Positions 1 through 9,007 are shown, counted from the first letter of the stretch. The stretch is 47,177 nt of DNA from UMGS1124 sp045541255 (GCA_045541255.1 JAZQIU010000011.1:1-47177), one strand, 5' to 3'. The notes: generated by a model from the letters alone, not told the origin. Translations and numbers: made by a program.

Positions 1-51
1 AAATGAATTTTATAATATGAAAATTAGTGATTTATTGAATTAGGTGATATT

Positions 52-126
52 ATGAAAAGAGAAGAAGTATTATTCTATATATCTAATAACAAAATACAAA
101 TATATATGATAAAAACGGAAAGATAA
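52..126 (+). pseudogene. Possible truncated 5' end of an unknown gene
   Basis: A start codon at 52 follows TAGGTGATATT, the same style of ribosome binding site as deoD and gpmI here. The reading frame gives about 13 plausible residues (MKREEVLFYISNN) and then runs into the antisense of the comEC 3' end, stopping at 126. What is seen is a good start signal on a frame that is not sustained. It may be a gene head cut off at a rearrangement that also ended comEC, or simply chance. I do not recognise it. Confidence 0.2.
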
Positions 127-1168
127 AAGTTATTAAGGATAAGGGATATAAAATAAAAGAGACTAATGGTACAAATATTAAATTAATTAATACGCTTAAT
201 ATATTAATTATATAATTATTATTTACAGTTATTGGTAAACTAACTAAGAAACTTATCAACGATACTAATAATAAATTTAATATATAGTTCTTTTTAAATT
301 TATCTGAATAAGAAATTAATGTGTAGCTTATTATAGAACTATAAAGAAAACCAATATTATAAATAAAATTTGGATATATTATTAAAATTAAAATTATTGC
401 GTATAAAAGTGTATCTTTTGTTGATAAGTTGAATTTAGTCAGTTTAAATATTTGTAAAAGCGTAAAAAATACAATACTTCTAACTATACTTGCTTGATAA
501 TTTGTTAATACTAAGTAAAATATTAAAAAACTTATTACTATCAAAATATTATATTTATTCTTTTTTATCTTATTAAGAATAGTTAAAATAATTGTTGATA
601 AAATACTTATATGCATTCCTGAAATAGAAAATATATGGATTATTCCATTTGTTTTATAATTGTTATAAGTACTTTCATCTATATAATTTTTATTACCTAA
701 TATAAAAGCATTTAAATATCCTGTTTTATCTAATTTATTTATTCTATCTTTAATATTATTTTTTATTTTATAAAATATATTATTTGTTTTTTCAATACTT
801 ACTATTTTTTCTACATTTAATATAAAATATATACCGTTGTTATTTAGATATTTTTTATAATTAAAAGTATTGGGAATAGTATTGTTAGATGGTTCTTTTA
901 AAGTACCTTTTAAATATATTTTATCTCCATAATTTAAATTTATTTTTTCTTTACTTTTCAAATAATAATTACACTTAATATTTTCTTTAGTTTTTATTGT
1001 GAATGTTATATAATCTTTTTTTATTTTATAATCTATAATAGTGCCTTTGAAAAATGTATCATTAATATCATATTTTGATTTAACATTTATATTTGTTCTT
1101 ATTAATGATATAAATATAATTAAAACAAATATAAAATATTTATACTTCGATAAATTCTTTAATACCAT
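83..1168 (-). CDS. comEC: ComEC/Rec2-type DNA uptake channel, lacking the MBL domain
   Basis: Polytopic membrane protein of about 361 residues. The N-terminal third has one or two membrane segments and an OB-like DUF4131 region. The rest is the multi-spanning competence domain, with the signature stretch HIFSISGMHISIL near residue 180 and a late LINLIFVPLVSFI-type segment. In the family ComEC forms the channel that carries single-stranded DNA across the membrane during transformation. Bacillus ComEC is about 770 residues and ends in a beta-lactamase-like nuclease domain. Here the frame stops right after the last conserved membrane segment, so that domain is absent. The start is taken at the ATG at 1168, just inside a TTG at 1171; it overlaps the end of the upstream comEA-like gene by 29 bases. 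The protein could be truncated, or the nuclease part could be encoded elsewhere. Confidence 0.85.
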   Translation of the reverse strand: MVLKNLSKYKYFIFVLIIFISLIRTNINVKSKYDINDTFFKGTIIDYKIKKDYITFTIKTKENIKCNYYLKSKEKINLNYGDKIYLKGTLKEPSNNTIPNTFNYKKYLNNNGIYFILNVEKIVSIEKTNNIFYKIKNNIKDRINKLDKTGYLNAFILGNKNYIDESTYNNYKTNGIIHIFSISGMHISILSTIILTILNKIKKNKYNILIVISFLIFYLVLTNYQASIVRSIVFFTLLQIFKLTKFNLSTKDTLLYAIILILIIYPNFIYNIGFLYSSIISYTLISYSDKFKKNYILNLLLVSLISFLVSLPITVNNNYIINILSVLINLIFVPLVSFILYPLSLITFIFPFLSYIFVFCY

Positions 1169-1751
1169 CAAATATTTTTTGCCCTATTCCTTTTACATTT
1201 AATAAATCTTCTATATTGTTAAATAAAGTATTATTTGTCCTATATTCAATTATACTTTTTGCCTTTGATTCTCCTAATCCATTTAAAGTCATTAATTCTT
1301 CTATTGTTGCAGTATTGATATTTACTTTTTGATTTTGCTGTTTAGTTGTAGTTATTGCGGTGTTAGTCATTACTTTAGATGTTGTTGTAGTAGTTGTTAA
1401 TGTTGTTTTAGTTTGTATAGTAATTGGAATAGTAGTTTTTGTTTCTTTACAAGTTTTATATTTATAAATAGGATTACAATTACATGTTTTTTCTTGTTTA
1501 TACTTTTCTATTTCATTTTTTGAAAATATATATATAACCATTTCATCTTTTACTTTTTTACTTAAATTTATATTATTAGTATAAGAATTTTTTTTAAAAC
1601 CACCTGCATCATTTATTATATCTTGTATAGTGTAATTTTCTTTTATTTCATATACTCCAGGATTTTTTACGTTACCTTTTATGTCACAATATTCTTTATT
1701 ATTTCCTGATGTAAATGCAAATATTGATAATAATACTAATATTTTTTTCAT
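1140..1751 (-). CDS. ComEA-like DNA-binding protein, second tandem copy
   Basis: 203 residues. A hydrophobic signal-like N terminus (about residues 1-16) is followed by an SLBB-type beta-grasp domain (about 22-80, with GNVKNPGVYEI), a Cys-containing and Thr-rich linker (about 85-140), and a C-terminal helix-hairpin-helix pair (VNINTATIEELMTLNGLG and VKGIGQKI, about 142-203). ComEA binds incoming double-stranded DNA at the cell surface. The start overlaps the stop of the upstream paralogue as ATGA, so translation is probably coupled, and the end overlaps comEC. It differs from its neighbour in having no clear N-terminal membrane anchor beyond the signal-like stretch. It is a paralogue of the gene at 1748-2383, which suggests a local duplication. 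Confidence 0.85.
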   Translation of the reverse strand: MKKILVLLSIFAFTSGNNKEYCDIKGNVKNPGVYEIKENYTIQDIINDAGGFKKNSYTNNINLSKKVKDEMVIYIFSKNEIEKYKQEKTCNCNPIYKYKTCKETKTTIPITIQTKTTLTTTTTTSKVMTNTAITTTKQQNQKVNINTATIEELMTLNGLGESKAKSIIEYRTNNTLFNNIEDLLNVKGIGQKIFDGIKEFIEV

Positions 1752-2383
1752 ATTGTTATTTTATCTTTAATTTGAATAAATAAAGAATCTCCTATCCCTG
1801 ATACATTTTTAATATCTTCTATGGAGTTAAATTTGCCAACTTCGTTTCTATAATTAACAATACTTTGTGCTTTTGATTCACCTATACCTTCTAAAGTTTG
1901 TAATTCTTCTATTGTTGCTGTATTAATATTTATTAAAGATTTTTTCTTTTCTGTATCAGTATTTTCTACACAATTATTAATTTCAATAATTTCAGTAGAA
2001 CAAGTTGTTTCACAACTTAAACTATTTTTTGAATTTTTTATTTCATTATTATTATAAACATAAATAACCATTTCACTTTCTAACTTTTTACTTAAATTTA
2101 TATTACTAGTATTGGCATCTTTTTTTAAACCGCCTGCTAATTTTATTGCATCTATTACTCTATCATTATCATTAAATTCATATACTCCAGGATTTTTCAC
2201 ACTACCTTTTATATCAATATATTTTTTTTCTTTATTACTACTTGTACTTGTTGTAGTTTCTAAAGATACTATATCATTTGATATTTTATTTTCATCTTTT
2301 AAAGAATAAATAATTAAACCTATAAATAGCAATATACCTCCTATAATTATTATTAATGTTTTTGTATTAAATATTTTTTTCAT
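1748..2383 (-). CDS. comEA: ComEA, membrane-anchored DNA receptor
   Basis: 211 residues with an N-terminal membrane anchor (about 9-27), a short Thr/Ser-rich spacer, an SLBB domain (about 53-115, DIKGSVKNPGVYEF) and a C-terminal helix-hairpin-helix domain (about 150-211, INTATIEELQTLEGIGESKA). This is the classical ComEA layout. The gene opens the competence operon comEA-comEA'-comEC and has a strong AAGGAG site before ATG 2383. The Bacillus operon has comEB between comEA and comEC; here a second comEA-like gene takes that place. The gene assignment is firm; which of the two paralogues is the main receptor is not known. Confidence 0.9.
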   Translation of the reverse strand: MKKIFNTKTLIIIIGGILLFIGLIIYSLKDENKISNDIVSLETTTSTSSNKEKKYIDIKGSVKNPGVYEFNDNDRVIDAIKLAGGLKKDANTSNINLSKKLESEMVIYVYNNNEIKNSKNSLSCETTCSTEIIEINNCVENTDTEKKKSLININTATIEELQTLEGIGESKAQSIVNYRNEVGKFNSIEDIKNVSGIGDSLFIQIKDKITI

Positions 2384-2442
2384 ATCTTTCTCCTTTCACT
2401 ATATATATAGTTCTTTTTTTTGTATTTCCTTTTTAATTAATT

Positions 2443-2472
2443 AAAAAAACAATCATTTTTTATGATTGTTTT
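2443..2472 (-). terminator. Intrinsic terminator of the M16 peptidase operon
   Basis: On the minus strand the sequence forms AAAACAATCAT / ATGATTGTTTT with a 5-base loop, followed by a run of Ts. The stop codon of the M16 gene lies inside the hairpin. Confidence 0.85.
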
Positions 2473-3767
2473 TCATCTTTTGTTTTAGGTTTTATAATAA
2501 GAATTGATTCAGTTTTATTTTTTATTTGTTTTGAAACTTCTTTTAATGTTTTAAAATTTATCTTCTCATATAAGTTCATATAATTATCAATAAATTTATT
2601 ATACCCAATAATATTATCTTGGATATTACTATTAACTGCTTCTATATCATCAAAATGTAAAATATAGTTTGATTTATATACTTTTAATTTTCTTAATAAG
2701 TCATCTTCTTCTATATTCATATTTTTTAATTCTTCCCTTATCATTTTAATCAAGGTTTCTGGATATTCAGTTTCAGTTGTTAAACTTATTACAATATAAT
2801 CTTTAGTAAAAGTTTTATTTATGTTAATACCATTTTGAATAACTTTTGATGATATAAGTTTATCTTGAATATGACTTGTGGAATCATATAATATGTTAAA
2901 TAAAATAGAAATATATGAATTTAATTCTAAATCAGTTAAATTTAATTTTTTAAAATTCTTTTTAGGTATTTTATATGATACACTAACTTTATTTATCTCT
3001 ACGTTCATTTCGATACTCTTATATTTTTCATTAACTTTTGATGGTTCTAATATTTGTTTATTTGTAATAGAAACATTATTAAATTTTTTATTTTTTTGAT
3101 TTTCTTCTATTATAGCTATGGCTTCGTATGGATTAACTTTTCCAGTAATAATTATGAACATATTAGAAGGATTATAAAATGTATTATAACAAGTAAATAT
3201 ATCTTTAACTGTTATTTTATTTATATCTTCTTTAGTTCCACTTATTAAATTCTTTCTATTATCTTTTACAAAAATATTTTTAAATGCACTATAAGTTAAT
3301 TCAGTTGTAGGATTATTGTCATACATTTTTATTTCTTCAGTTATTATTCCTCTTTCACCATTAACTAATTCTTCAGTAAAGTATGGAGTTTGTACATAGT
3401 CTAATAAATAATTTAAATTTTCTTTAAAATAAGTAGATGAATAAACTTCATAACAAGTCAAATCATATGTTGTAAATGCATTAACACTTGCTCCTAATTT
3501 TGAAAAGTAATCAAAAGCAGAACCGTCTTCCATATTAAACATTAAATGTTCTAAATAATGAGCTATTCCATTTGGTACTTTTTTAAAGTTAGTTTCATTA
3601 TTTATTTTAAATTCAGTATTATTTGAACCAAATCTTGTATTAAATGTTATATAAAAATTTTTTTGATTATTATTAGGGACTATATAAATTTCTAAACCAT
3701 TGTCTAATTTTTCAAAATATAAAGTTTCGTTCGTTTTTGATATATTAATTGTTTTCATTTTCACCAT
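2460..3767 (-). CDS. M16 family zinc metallopeptidase, catalytic partner (YfmH/AlbF type)
   Basis: 435 residues with the inverted zinc motif HxxEH (HYLEH, about residue 69-73) followed by a downstream conserved glutamate region (NGERGIITEEI), as expected of an active M16 peptidase subunit. M16 proteins of this group act as pairs, one catalytic and one not, and degrade peptides in a closed chamber. The partner lies directly upstream and overlaps by 23 bases, so the two are one transcript ending at the terminator that overlaps this stop. The natural substrate cannot be read from the sequence. In other Bacillota such pairs process peptides or quality-control substrates. Confidence 0.9.
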   Translation of the reverse strand: MVKMKTINISKTNETLYFEKLDNGLEIYIVPNNNQKNFYITFNTRFGSNNTEFKINNETNFKKVPNGIAHYLEHLMFNMEDGSAFDYFSKLGASVNAFTTYDLTCYEVYSSTYFKENLNYLLDYVQTPYFTEELVNGERGIITEEIKMYDNNPTTELTYSAFKNIFVKDNRKNLISGTKEDINKITVKDIFTCYNTFYNPSNMFIIITGKVNPYEAIAIIEENQKNKKFNNVSITNKQILEPSKVNEKYKSIEMNVEINKVSVSYKIPKKNFKKLNLTDLELNSYISILFNILYDSTSHIQDKLISSKVIQNGININKTFTKDYIVISLTTETEYPETLIKMIREELKNMNIEEDDLLRKLKVYKSNYILHFDDIEAVNSNIQDNIIGYNKFIDNYMNLYEKINFKTLKEVSKQIKNKTESILIIKPKTKDEKQS

Positions 3768-5013
3768 CTCTTACACATAGTATTGTATTAATTTTTATTT
3801 TTTTTGCAAAATCTACTATTTCTTTTTTTGTAATACTATTATAATTTTTTATTCTTATTTCTAAATCATCTAATCCATATAAATTTTTAAATATATAATT
3901 ATCTACTATTCTACCTGGTACATCTTCGGTCATATTAAGAGTTGTTGTTATTAGTTTTTTTGCATTTTCAATTTCTTCTTCAGTAATATTACCTTGTTCC
4001 ATGTCTAATAAAGCTTTTTTCATTAGTTTAATTGCAAGGCTTTCGTTTTCTTTAGAAATAGCAGTATGTAATATAAGTAAATTATCAAATTTTTGATAAA
4101 TACTTACACAGTTATAACAAAGAGAGTTTTCATTTCTTAATCTATTATAAAGTTTTGTTTCTAAAGAACCACCGCCTAATATCATATTATAAATATGACC
4201 TACATAATTTCTTTCATAAGGTGTCATATTTTCAATATTAAGACCTATACATAAATTTTCTTGACTAAAGTTAAAGTTTTTAACTACTTTTTTAGGTTTG
4301 GTGATTGATTTATTATTTATTTCATATTCAATTTTATGGTTTTTAAATATATTTATTTTTAAATTATCTTTTATTATTTTTGAAACATTATCCATATCTA
4401 GATTTCCAATAATATAAATATCTACATAATCATGTTCTAACATATTTATGTAATATTCATATAAATTAGTTGGTGTTATTAATTCTAAATCTTCAATATA
4501 TCCATTAATATTTATACTACTTTCAGTATCAGGACACATATTTGTTAAAAGTTTATTTATACTATAGTTTTTAGGATCTTCTATTAATGATTCTATATCA
4601 TTTTTTATTCTAGTTTTAACATATTCAAAAGTTGTTAAGTCAAATTCATTATTATTTATATTAGGATTAAGTATAGTTTCTATAGGAAATTTTATAAATT
4701 GTTCTACATCTTCATTAATTAATTTAGGGTCTATAAAATCAAAACAAAAACTAGTAAGTATACTACTTCCTATTCTATTTGTTACTCCATAAAAATAAGA
4801 ATTATATAAATTTTCTAATTCAATTATCATGTCTCTTCTTGTCTTATGTTTTTTAGAATTTTCTACTATCATTTCTGTAATAAAACTTCTTTTTGTTATA
4901 TCATTTCTATTAATATTATTTCTAAATATTATTTCCATGTGACAAGTTTTAAACTTATCAGTTTTTATTGTATAAATATTATAAGTTTTATTGTTATAAG
5001 TTTTATAAATCAT
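3745..5013 (-). CDS. M16 family peptidase-like protein, non-catalytic partner (YfmF type)
   Basis: 422 residues with M16 fold features: the N-terminal half corresponds to the peptidase domain, and the C-terminal half contains the GGGSLETKLYNRLRNENSLCY-like region of M16 C-terminal domains (about residues 275-300). No HxxEH motif is present where the zinc site would be, so this is inferred to be the inactive half of a heteromeric M16 enzyme. It overlaps the catalytic partner gene. The start ATG 5013 has a GAGGTG site 5-6 bases upstream. An inverted repeat lies in its leader at 5032-5049. Confidence 0.88.
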   Translation of the reverse strand: MIYKTYNNKTYNIYTIKTDKFKTCHMEIIFRNNINRNDITKRSFITEMIVENSKKHKTRRDMIIELENLYNSYFYGVTNRIGSSILTSFCFDFIDPKLINEDVEQFIKFPIETILNPNINNNEFDLTTFEYVKTRIKNDIESLIEDPKNYSINKLLTNMCPDTESSININGYIEDLELITPTNLYEYYINMLEHDYVDIYIIGNLDMDNVSKIIKDNLKINIFKNHKIEYEINNKSITKPKKVVKNFNFSQENLCIGLNIENMTPYERNYVGHIYNMILGGGSLETKLYNRLRNENSLCYNCVSIYQKFDNLLILHTAISKENESLAIKLMKKALLDMEQGNITEEEIENAKKLITTTLNMTEDVPGRIVDNYIFKNLYGLDDLEIRIKNYNSITKKEIVDFAKKIKINTILCVRDGENENN

Positions 5014-5031
5014 TATTTACACCTCACAATT

Positions 5032-5049
5032 AGTATGTGTAAACATACT
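5032..5049. promoter_or_regulatory. Inverted repeat between divergent genes (candidate operator)
   Basis: AGTATGT-GTAA-ACATACT is a perfect 7-base inverted repeat 19 bases upstream of the M16 start and between that gene and the divergent deoD. TATAAT-like boxes for the minus strand lie just beyond it and one for deoD (5084-5089) lies on the plus strand. It could be a repressor site or an RNA hairpin in the leader. There is no run of Ts after it, so it is not a terminator. Confidence 0.45.
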
Positions 5050-5083
5050 TAAAATTATAATGAAATTATAACATATTTGTTGA

Positions 5084-5089
5084 TATAAT
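5084..5089 (+). promoter_or_regulatory. -10 box of the deoD promoter
   Basis: TATAAT lies 17 bases upstream of the deoD start ATG, too short a leader for much more than the ribosome binding site. The matching -35 at 17-base spacing (5061-5066, TGAAAT) is poor, so only the -10 is claimed. Confidence 0.4.
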
Positions 5090-5105
5090 TATACTAGGTG
5101 ATAAT

Positions 5106-5816
5106 ATGAAACCAATACATATAGAAGCAAAAAAAGATGAAGTAGCAGATGTTGTATTAATGCCTGGTGATCCTTTGCGAGCTAAATATATTGCTGAAAC
5201 TTTTTTAACTGATGTAATACTTATTAATGATGTTAGAAATATGTTAGGATATACTGGTTACTACAAAGATAAACGTGTTACTGTTATAGGTAGTGGTATG
5301 GGTATACCTAGTATTGGTATATATAGCTATGAGTTATATACATTTTATGATGTAAAGAAAATAATTAGAATTGGTTCTGGAGGAAGTTTAAAAAAGAATA
5401 TTAAATTAATGGATTTAGTACTTGCTAAAAATTCTTATTCTCCTTCAAGTTTTGCATATGTTTGGGGCAAAAATGTTAATAACGTTATTGAATCAAGTGA
5501 AAGTTTAAATGATGATATTTTAAAAACTGCTAAAAAATTAAATTTAAAAGTTAATTATGGTACTATAATGACTGCTGATGTATTTACTGTTTATGCTGAT
5601 GTAAATCATATATTTGAAAAGATGCCTAAGCATATTGATTTATTAGCTAATGAAATGGAAGCATTCGGATTATTCCATGTAGCTAATTTGTGCGGTAAAG
5701 AAGCAGCTTGTTTAATGACTATAGTTGATAGTGCTTATGATGATAGAATTGTAAGTGAAGAAGATAAAGAAAAGAATTTGAATGACATGATATTACTAGC
5801 TTTAGAAAGCATTTAA
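5106..5816 (+). CDS. deoD: Purine-nucleoside phosphorylase, DeoD type
   Basis: 236 residues, the usual length for the hexameric trimeric-type phosphorylase. It cleaves purine (deoxy)ribonucleosides with phosphate to give base and (deoxy)ribose 1-phosphate in the salvage pathway. Visible signatures are VLMPGDPLRAKYIAE near the N terminus (phosphate site), GSGMGIPSIGIYSYEL, RIGSGGSL, and the nucleoside-binding EMEAFGLF near residue 180. The start has TAGGTGATAAT just upstream. It is monocistronic, transcribed opposite to both neighbours, and ends in a shared hairpin terminator. Confidence 0.95.
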   Translation: MKPIHIEAKKDEVADVVLMPGDPLRAKYIAETFLTDVILINDVRNMLGYTGYYKDKRVTVIGSGMGIPSIGIYSYELYTFYDVKKIIRIGSGGSLKKNIKLMDLVLAKNSYSPSSFAYVWGKNVNNVIESSESLNDDILKTAKKLNLKVNYGTIMTADVFTVYADVNHIFEKMPKHIDLLANEMEAFGLFHVANLCGKEAACLMTIVDSAYDDRIVSEEDKEKNLNDMILLALESI

Positions 5817-5848
5817 AAAAGTTCTATAAATTTATAGAACTTTTTTTT
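5815..5848. terminator. Bidirectional intrinsic terminator between deoD and the HD gene
   Basis: A palindromic stem AAAAAAGTTCTATAAA / TTTATAGAACTTTTTT is flanked by a T run on either strand. It can serve deoD on plus and the convergent HD hydrolase gene on minus. Confidence 0.9.
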
Positions 5849-6413
5849 ATTCAATAATATCATTATTATCATCAAAGTGAAAATGTATTTGTTTTCTACT
5901 AGCTAAATAATCACACATATGGATAAATTTTTGAGTGACTGTAGTTGGTAAAGGTAAAATAATATCTGAGTAATTATTAGTATTATATTTACCCATATGA
6001 CTACTTACATTAGTAGATATTTCTTTTATTTCTTCTTCTGTTAAAGTTAATTCACTTTTGATATTATTTAGAAGTTGTCCAATAAGTAATGGATGCTCAA
6101 ATTTAGAATATTGTTGGTATTCAAATCCGTGTTTTAATCCATCATGTATTAAAATACTTATTAATATTATATCTTTTGTATTTTCTTCAAATTTATATAT
6201 ATTAAATAAGTTATTTGCAATACATATTGCAGCTTTAGTATGTCTTATTAAACCTTTTTCTCCAAGAGCATATGAAGGATGGTATTTACCAGTAGAGGCT
6301 GCTTGTACTTGAAAGAAATAATCAGGAAGATTATTTAATATTATTTTTGCATTATTTTTTAAACGTTCATCTGTTATTAATTCTATTTCTTTATTAAAAT
6401 TTTCGTACTTCAT
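5847..6413 (-). CDS. HD-domain phosphohydrolase (YhaM-like HD region)
   Basis: 188 residues. Metal-site residues typical of HD hydrolases are seen in order: RHTKAAICIAN (first His), LIHDGLKHG (the HD pair), EHPLLIG, and SSHMGKYN (late His). The pattern resembles the HD half of the 3'-5' exoribonuclease YhaM and related small HD proteins, without the OB domain that YhaM carries at its N terminus. Substrate is therefore uncertain: nuclease or nucleotide hydrolase. It lies 12 bases downstream of lepA and is probably on the same transcript. Confidence 0.75.
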   Translation of the reverse strand: MKYENFNKEIELITDERLKNNAKIILNNLPDYFFQVQAASTGKYHPSYALGEKGLIRHTKAAICIANNLFNIYKFEENTKDIILISILIHDGLKHGFEYQQYSKFEHPLLIGQLLNNIKSELTLTEEEIKEISTNVSSHMGKYNTNNYSDIILPLPTTVTQKFIHMCDYLASRKQIHFHFDDNNDIIE

Positions 6414-6425
6414 ACTACCTCACTA

Positions 6426-8219
6426 TTATTTATTTGTCTTTAATACGGATAAAAATGCTTCAGGTGGTATTTCTACATTACCTACCATTTTCATTCTTTT
6501 TTTGCCTTCTTTTTGAGCTTCTAATAATTTTCTTTTTCTAGATATATCTCCACCATAACATTTTGCAAGTACATTTTTTCTCATAGCACTAATATTTTCA
6601 CGTGCAATAACTTTTGAACCTACACTTGCTTGTATTGGTACTTGGAATAATTGTCTTGGTATAATTTCTTTTAAATTTTCTACTGTTTCTCTTCCTCTTG
6701 TATAAGAAACTGATTTATGAACTATAGAACTTAATGCATCGATAACTTCTCCATTTATAAGGATATCCATTTTTACTAAGTCACTTTCTTTATATTCACT
6801 TAATTCATAATCGAAAGAAGCATATCCTTTTGTATAAGATTTTAATTTATCGAAGAAATCATATACTATTTCACTTAAAGGTAGTTCATAATGTATATTT
6901 ACTCTAGTTTTATCTATGTATTCTAACATTTTATATATACCACGTTTTTCACTACATAAGTCCATTATTGGTCCGATGTAATCGCTTGGTACAAATATAT
7001 TTGCACTTACATATGGTTCTTTTATAGAAGAGATAAGCGCTCTATCTGGTAATTCATTTGGAGCATGTATTTGTAGCATTTCACCATTAGTTTTTGTAAC
7101 CTCATATACAACACTTGGACTCGTTGCAATTATTTCTATACCAAATTCTCTTTCTATTCTTTCTTCAATAATTTCCATATGTAATAGTCCTAAGAACCCT
7201 GTTCTAAAACCAAATCCTAAGGCAATACTTGTTACTGGTTCATATGTTAATGCAGCATCATTTAATTTTAATTTTTCTAGCGCTTCACGTAATGCTTCAA
7301 ATTTATTTGGTTCAATTGGGAATAGTCCACTATATACCATAGGTTTCATCGGTTTATAACCATCTAATGGAGTATCAGCAGGATTATTTTCTAAAGTTAT
7401 TGTATCTCCTACATTTACATCATCTATACTTTTTATTGACGCATTTATCCATCCAACTTGACCACTAGTTAACATATTAAGTTTCTTTTCTTTTGGAGTA
7501 TTTACTCCCAGTTCTACTACTTCGTAAACTGAATCAGTAGCCATAAATTTTATTTTATCTTTTACTTTAATAGTACCAGTATCTACTTTTACTGATAATA
7601 TTACTCCTCTATATGGATCAAAATATGAATCAAATATTAAAGCTTTAGTTTTAGCTTTTTCATCAATTATTGGAGCTGGAATACGTTCTACAATTGCATC
7701 TAATAATTTATCTACTCCTATTCCAGTTTTACCACTACAAAGAACTATTTCATCGCGTTTAAATCCTAAAACATTTTCTAATTCATTTGTTACTTTTTCT
7801 ATATCAGCATTTGGTAAATCTATTTTATTTATAACTGGTATAATTGTTAGATTATTATTTAACGCTAAATAAAGATTTGCAAGCGTTTGAGCTTCAATAC
7901 CTTGTGCAGCATCAACAATTAATATTGCTCCTTCACAAGCGGCAAGACTACGTGATACTTCATAAGAAAAATCTACGTGTCCTGGAGTATCAATTAAATG
8001 TAAAGTATATTCTTCCCCTTTATAGTTATATAAAAGTTCTACAGCATTTAATTTAATTGTAATTCCTCTTTCTCTTTCAATATCCATTGAATCTAATAAT
8101 TGAGCTTTCATATCATGTGAACTAACACTATTAGTAAGTTCTAATATTCTATCAGCTAAAGTACTTTTACCATGATCTATGTGAGCTATAATTGAAAAAT
8201 TTCTTACTTTATTATTCAT
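6426..8219 (-). CDS. lepA: Translation factor LepA (EF4)
   Basis: About 597 residues, full length. The G1 motif AHIDHGKSTLADRIL, switch II DTPGHVDFSYEVSRSL, NKIDLP and the C-terminal LepA-specific region (CYGGDISRKRKLLEAQKEG) are all present. LepA is a ribosome-bound GTPase that acts on stalled or initiating ribosomes. The start at 8219 (MNNKVRNFSII) is preferred over a GTG nine bases upstream, since GGGTGAT sits at the correct distance from the ATG. Confidence 0.97.
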   Translation of the reverse strand: MNNKVRNFSIIAHIDHGKSTLADRILELTNSVSSHDMKAQLLDSMDIERERGITIKLNAVELLYNYKGEEYTLHLIDTPGHVDFSYEVSRSLAACEGAILIVDAAQGIEAQTLANLYLALNNNLTIIPVINKIDLPNADIEKVTNELENVLGFKRDEIVLCSGKTGIGVDKLLDAIVERIPAPIIDEKAKTKALIFDSYFDPYRGVILSVKVDTGTIKVKDKIKFMATDSVYEVVELGVNTPKEKKLNMLTSGQVGWINASIKSIDDVNVGDTITLENNPADTPLDGYKPMKPMVYSGLFPIEPNKFEALREALEKLKLNDAALTYEPVTSIALGFGFRTGFLGLLHMEIIEERIEREFGIEIIATSPSVVYEVTKTNGEMLQIHAPNELPDRALISSIKEPYVSANIFVPSDYIGPIMDLCSEKRGIYKMLEYIDKTRVNIHYELPLSEIVYDFFDKLKSYTKGYASFDYELSEYKESDLVKMDILINGEVIDALSSIVHKSVSYTRGRETVENLKEIIPRQLFQVPIQASVGSKVIARENISAMRKNVLAKCYGGDISRKRKLLEAQKEGKKRMKMVGNVEIPPEAFLSVLKTNK

Positions 8220-8302
8220 AAGTATCACCCGTTCATTAATTATTTTATCATAATTTATTATTGTTTTAAATTTATTTTCTTTAATAATAAAAGTATTATA
8301 TA

Positions 8303-8339
8303 TTAAATAAAAGATATAATCAATTATTAATTATATCTT
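8303..8339 (-). terminator. Terminator after tcdA
   Basis: On the minus strand AAGATATAAT / ATTATATCTT with a 9-base loop is followed by TTTTATTT. The gene's last codons and stop lie in the hairpin. Confidence 0.7.
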
Positions 8340-8994
8340 CTATAATATATTTAGCACAAAGTATTCCAGCTGTTGCTGGTACCATCATAAAGCTTCCTAA
8401 TATTTCGCTTTTTAAAGGTATTTCAGTAGATGATACTACTTTTATTTTTTTACTATTTAGTTTTAAGTCTTTTACTTTTTTTCTCATTACTTTTGCTAGA
8501 GGATCATAATTTGTCTTATCAAGTGTAGTTATATTTAACTTTGTTGGATCAATTTTTTTTGCAGTTCCCATACACGATATAAGTTTTATATTTCTTTCTA
8601 AACTTTGTTTTATTAATTCTATTTTTGTATCTATAGAATCACAAGCATCTATTATATAATCATAATTATTTAAAAGAATATCATTAATATTATCTTTATC
8701 TAAAAATATTGGATAAATATTTACATTAACATTAGGATTAATAGTCAATGCTCTATTTTGGGCTTCTTCTATTTTTAATTTTCCAATGTTATCTTGGTTA
8801 GTAATAATTTGTCTGTTTAAATTAGTGATGTCTATTTTATCAAAATCTACAATATCAACATTAATAATTCCACTTCTTACTATAGTTTCTAGTGCATAAC
8901 CACCTACGCCACCACAACCAACAATTAATACTTTCTTATTTTGTAATTTATCAAAGTTTTTTTCACCTATTAAATTTATAATTCTTTCAAACAT
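8320..8994 (-). CDS. tcdA: tRNA threonylcarbamoyladenosine dehydratase family (TcdA/YrvM)
   Basis: About 224 residues of the E1/ThiF fold. The ATP-binding loop VLIVGCGGVGGYALETIVRSG, the second strand DIVDFDKIDITNLNRQ and YIIDACDSIDTK are all in place. The family activates the carboxyl of t6A37 in tRNA to form the cyclic ct6A. The start at ATG 8994 (MFERII) fits GGGTG six bases upstream better than the GTG at 9006. The gene sits immediately downstream of a structured RNA that I read as 6S RNA; Bacillus subtilis has 6S-1 RNA next to the same gene (yrvM), which supports both calls. Confidence 0.88.
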   Translation of the reverse strand: MFERIINLIGEKNFDKLQNKKVLIVGCGGVGGYALETIVRSGIINVDIVDFDKIDITNLNRQIITNQDNIGKLKIEEAQNRALTINPNVNVNIYPIFLDKDNINDILLNNYDYIIDACDSIDTKIELIKQSLERNIKLISCMGTAKKIDPTKLNITTLDKTNYDPLAKVMRKKVKDLKLNSKKIKVVSSTEIPLKSEILGSFMMVPATAGILCAKYIIEDIINN

Positions 8995-9007
8995 ATTAAC
9001 ACCCACA

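Noticed and set aside
105..215. Apparent frameshifted continuation of the plus-strand start at 52
   Set aside because: The continued frame lies exactly opposite conserved comEC codons, so it is an antisense shadow, not a second half of a gene.
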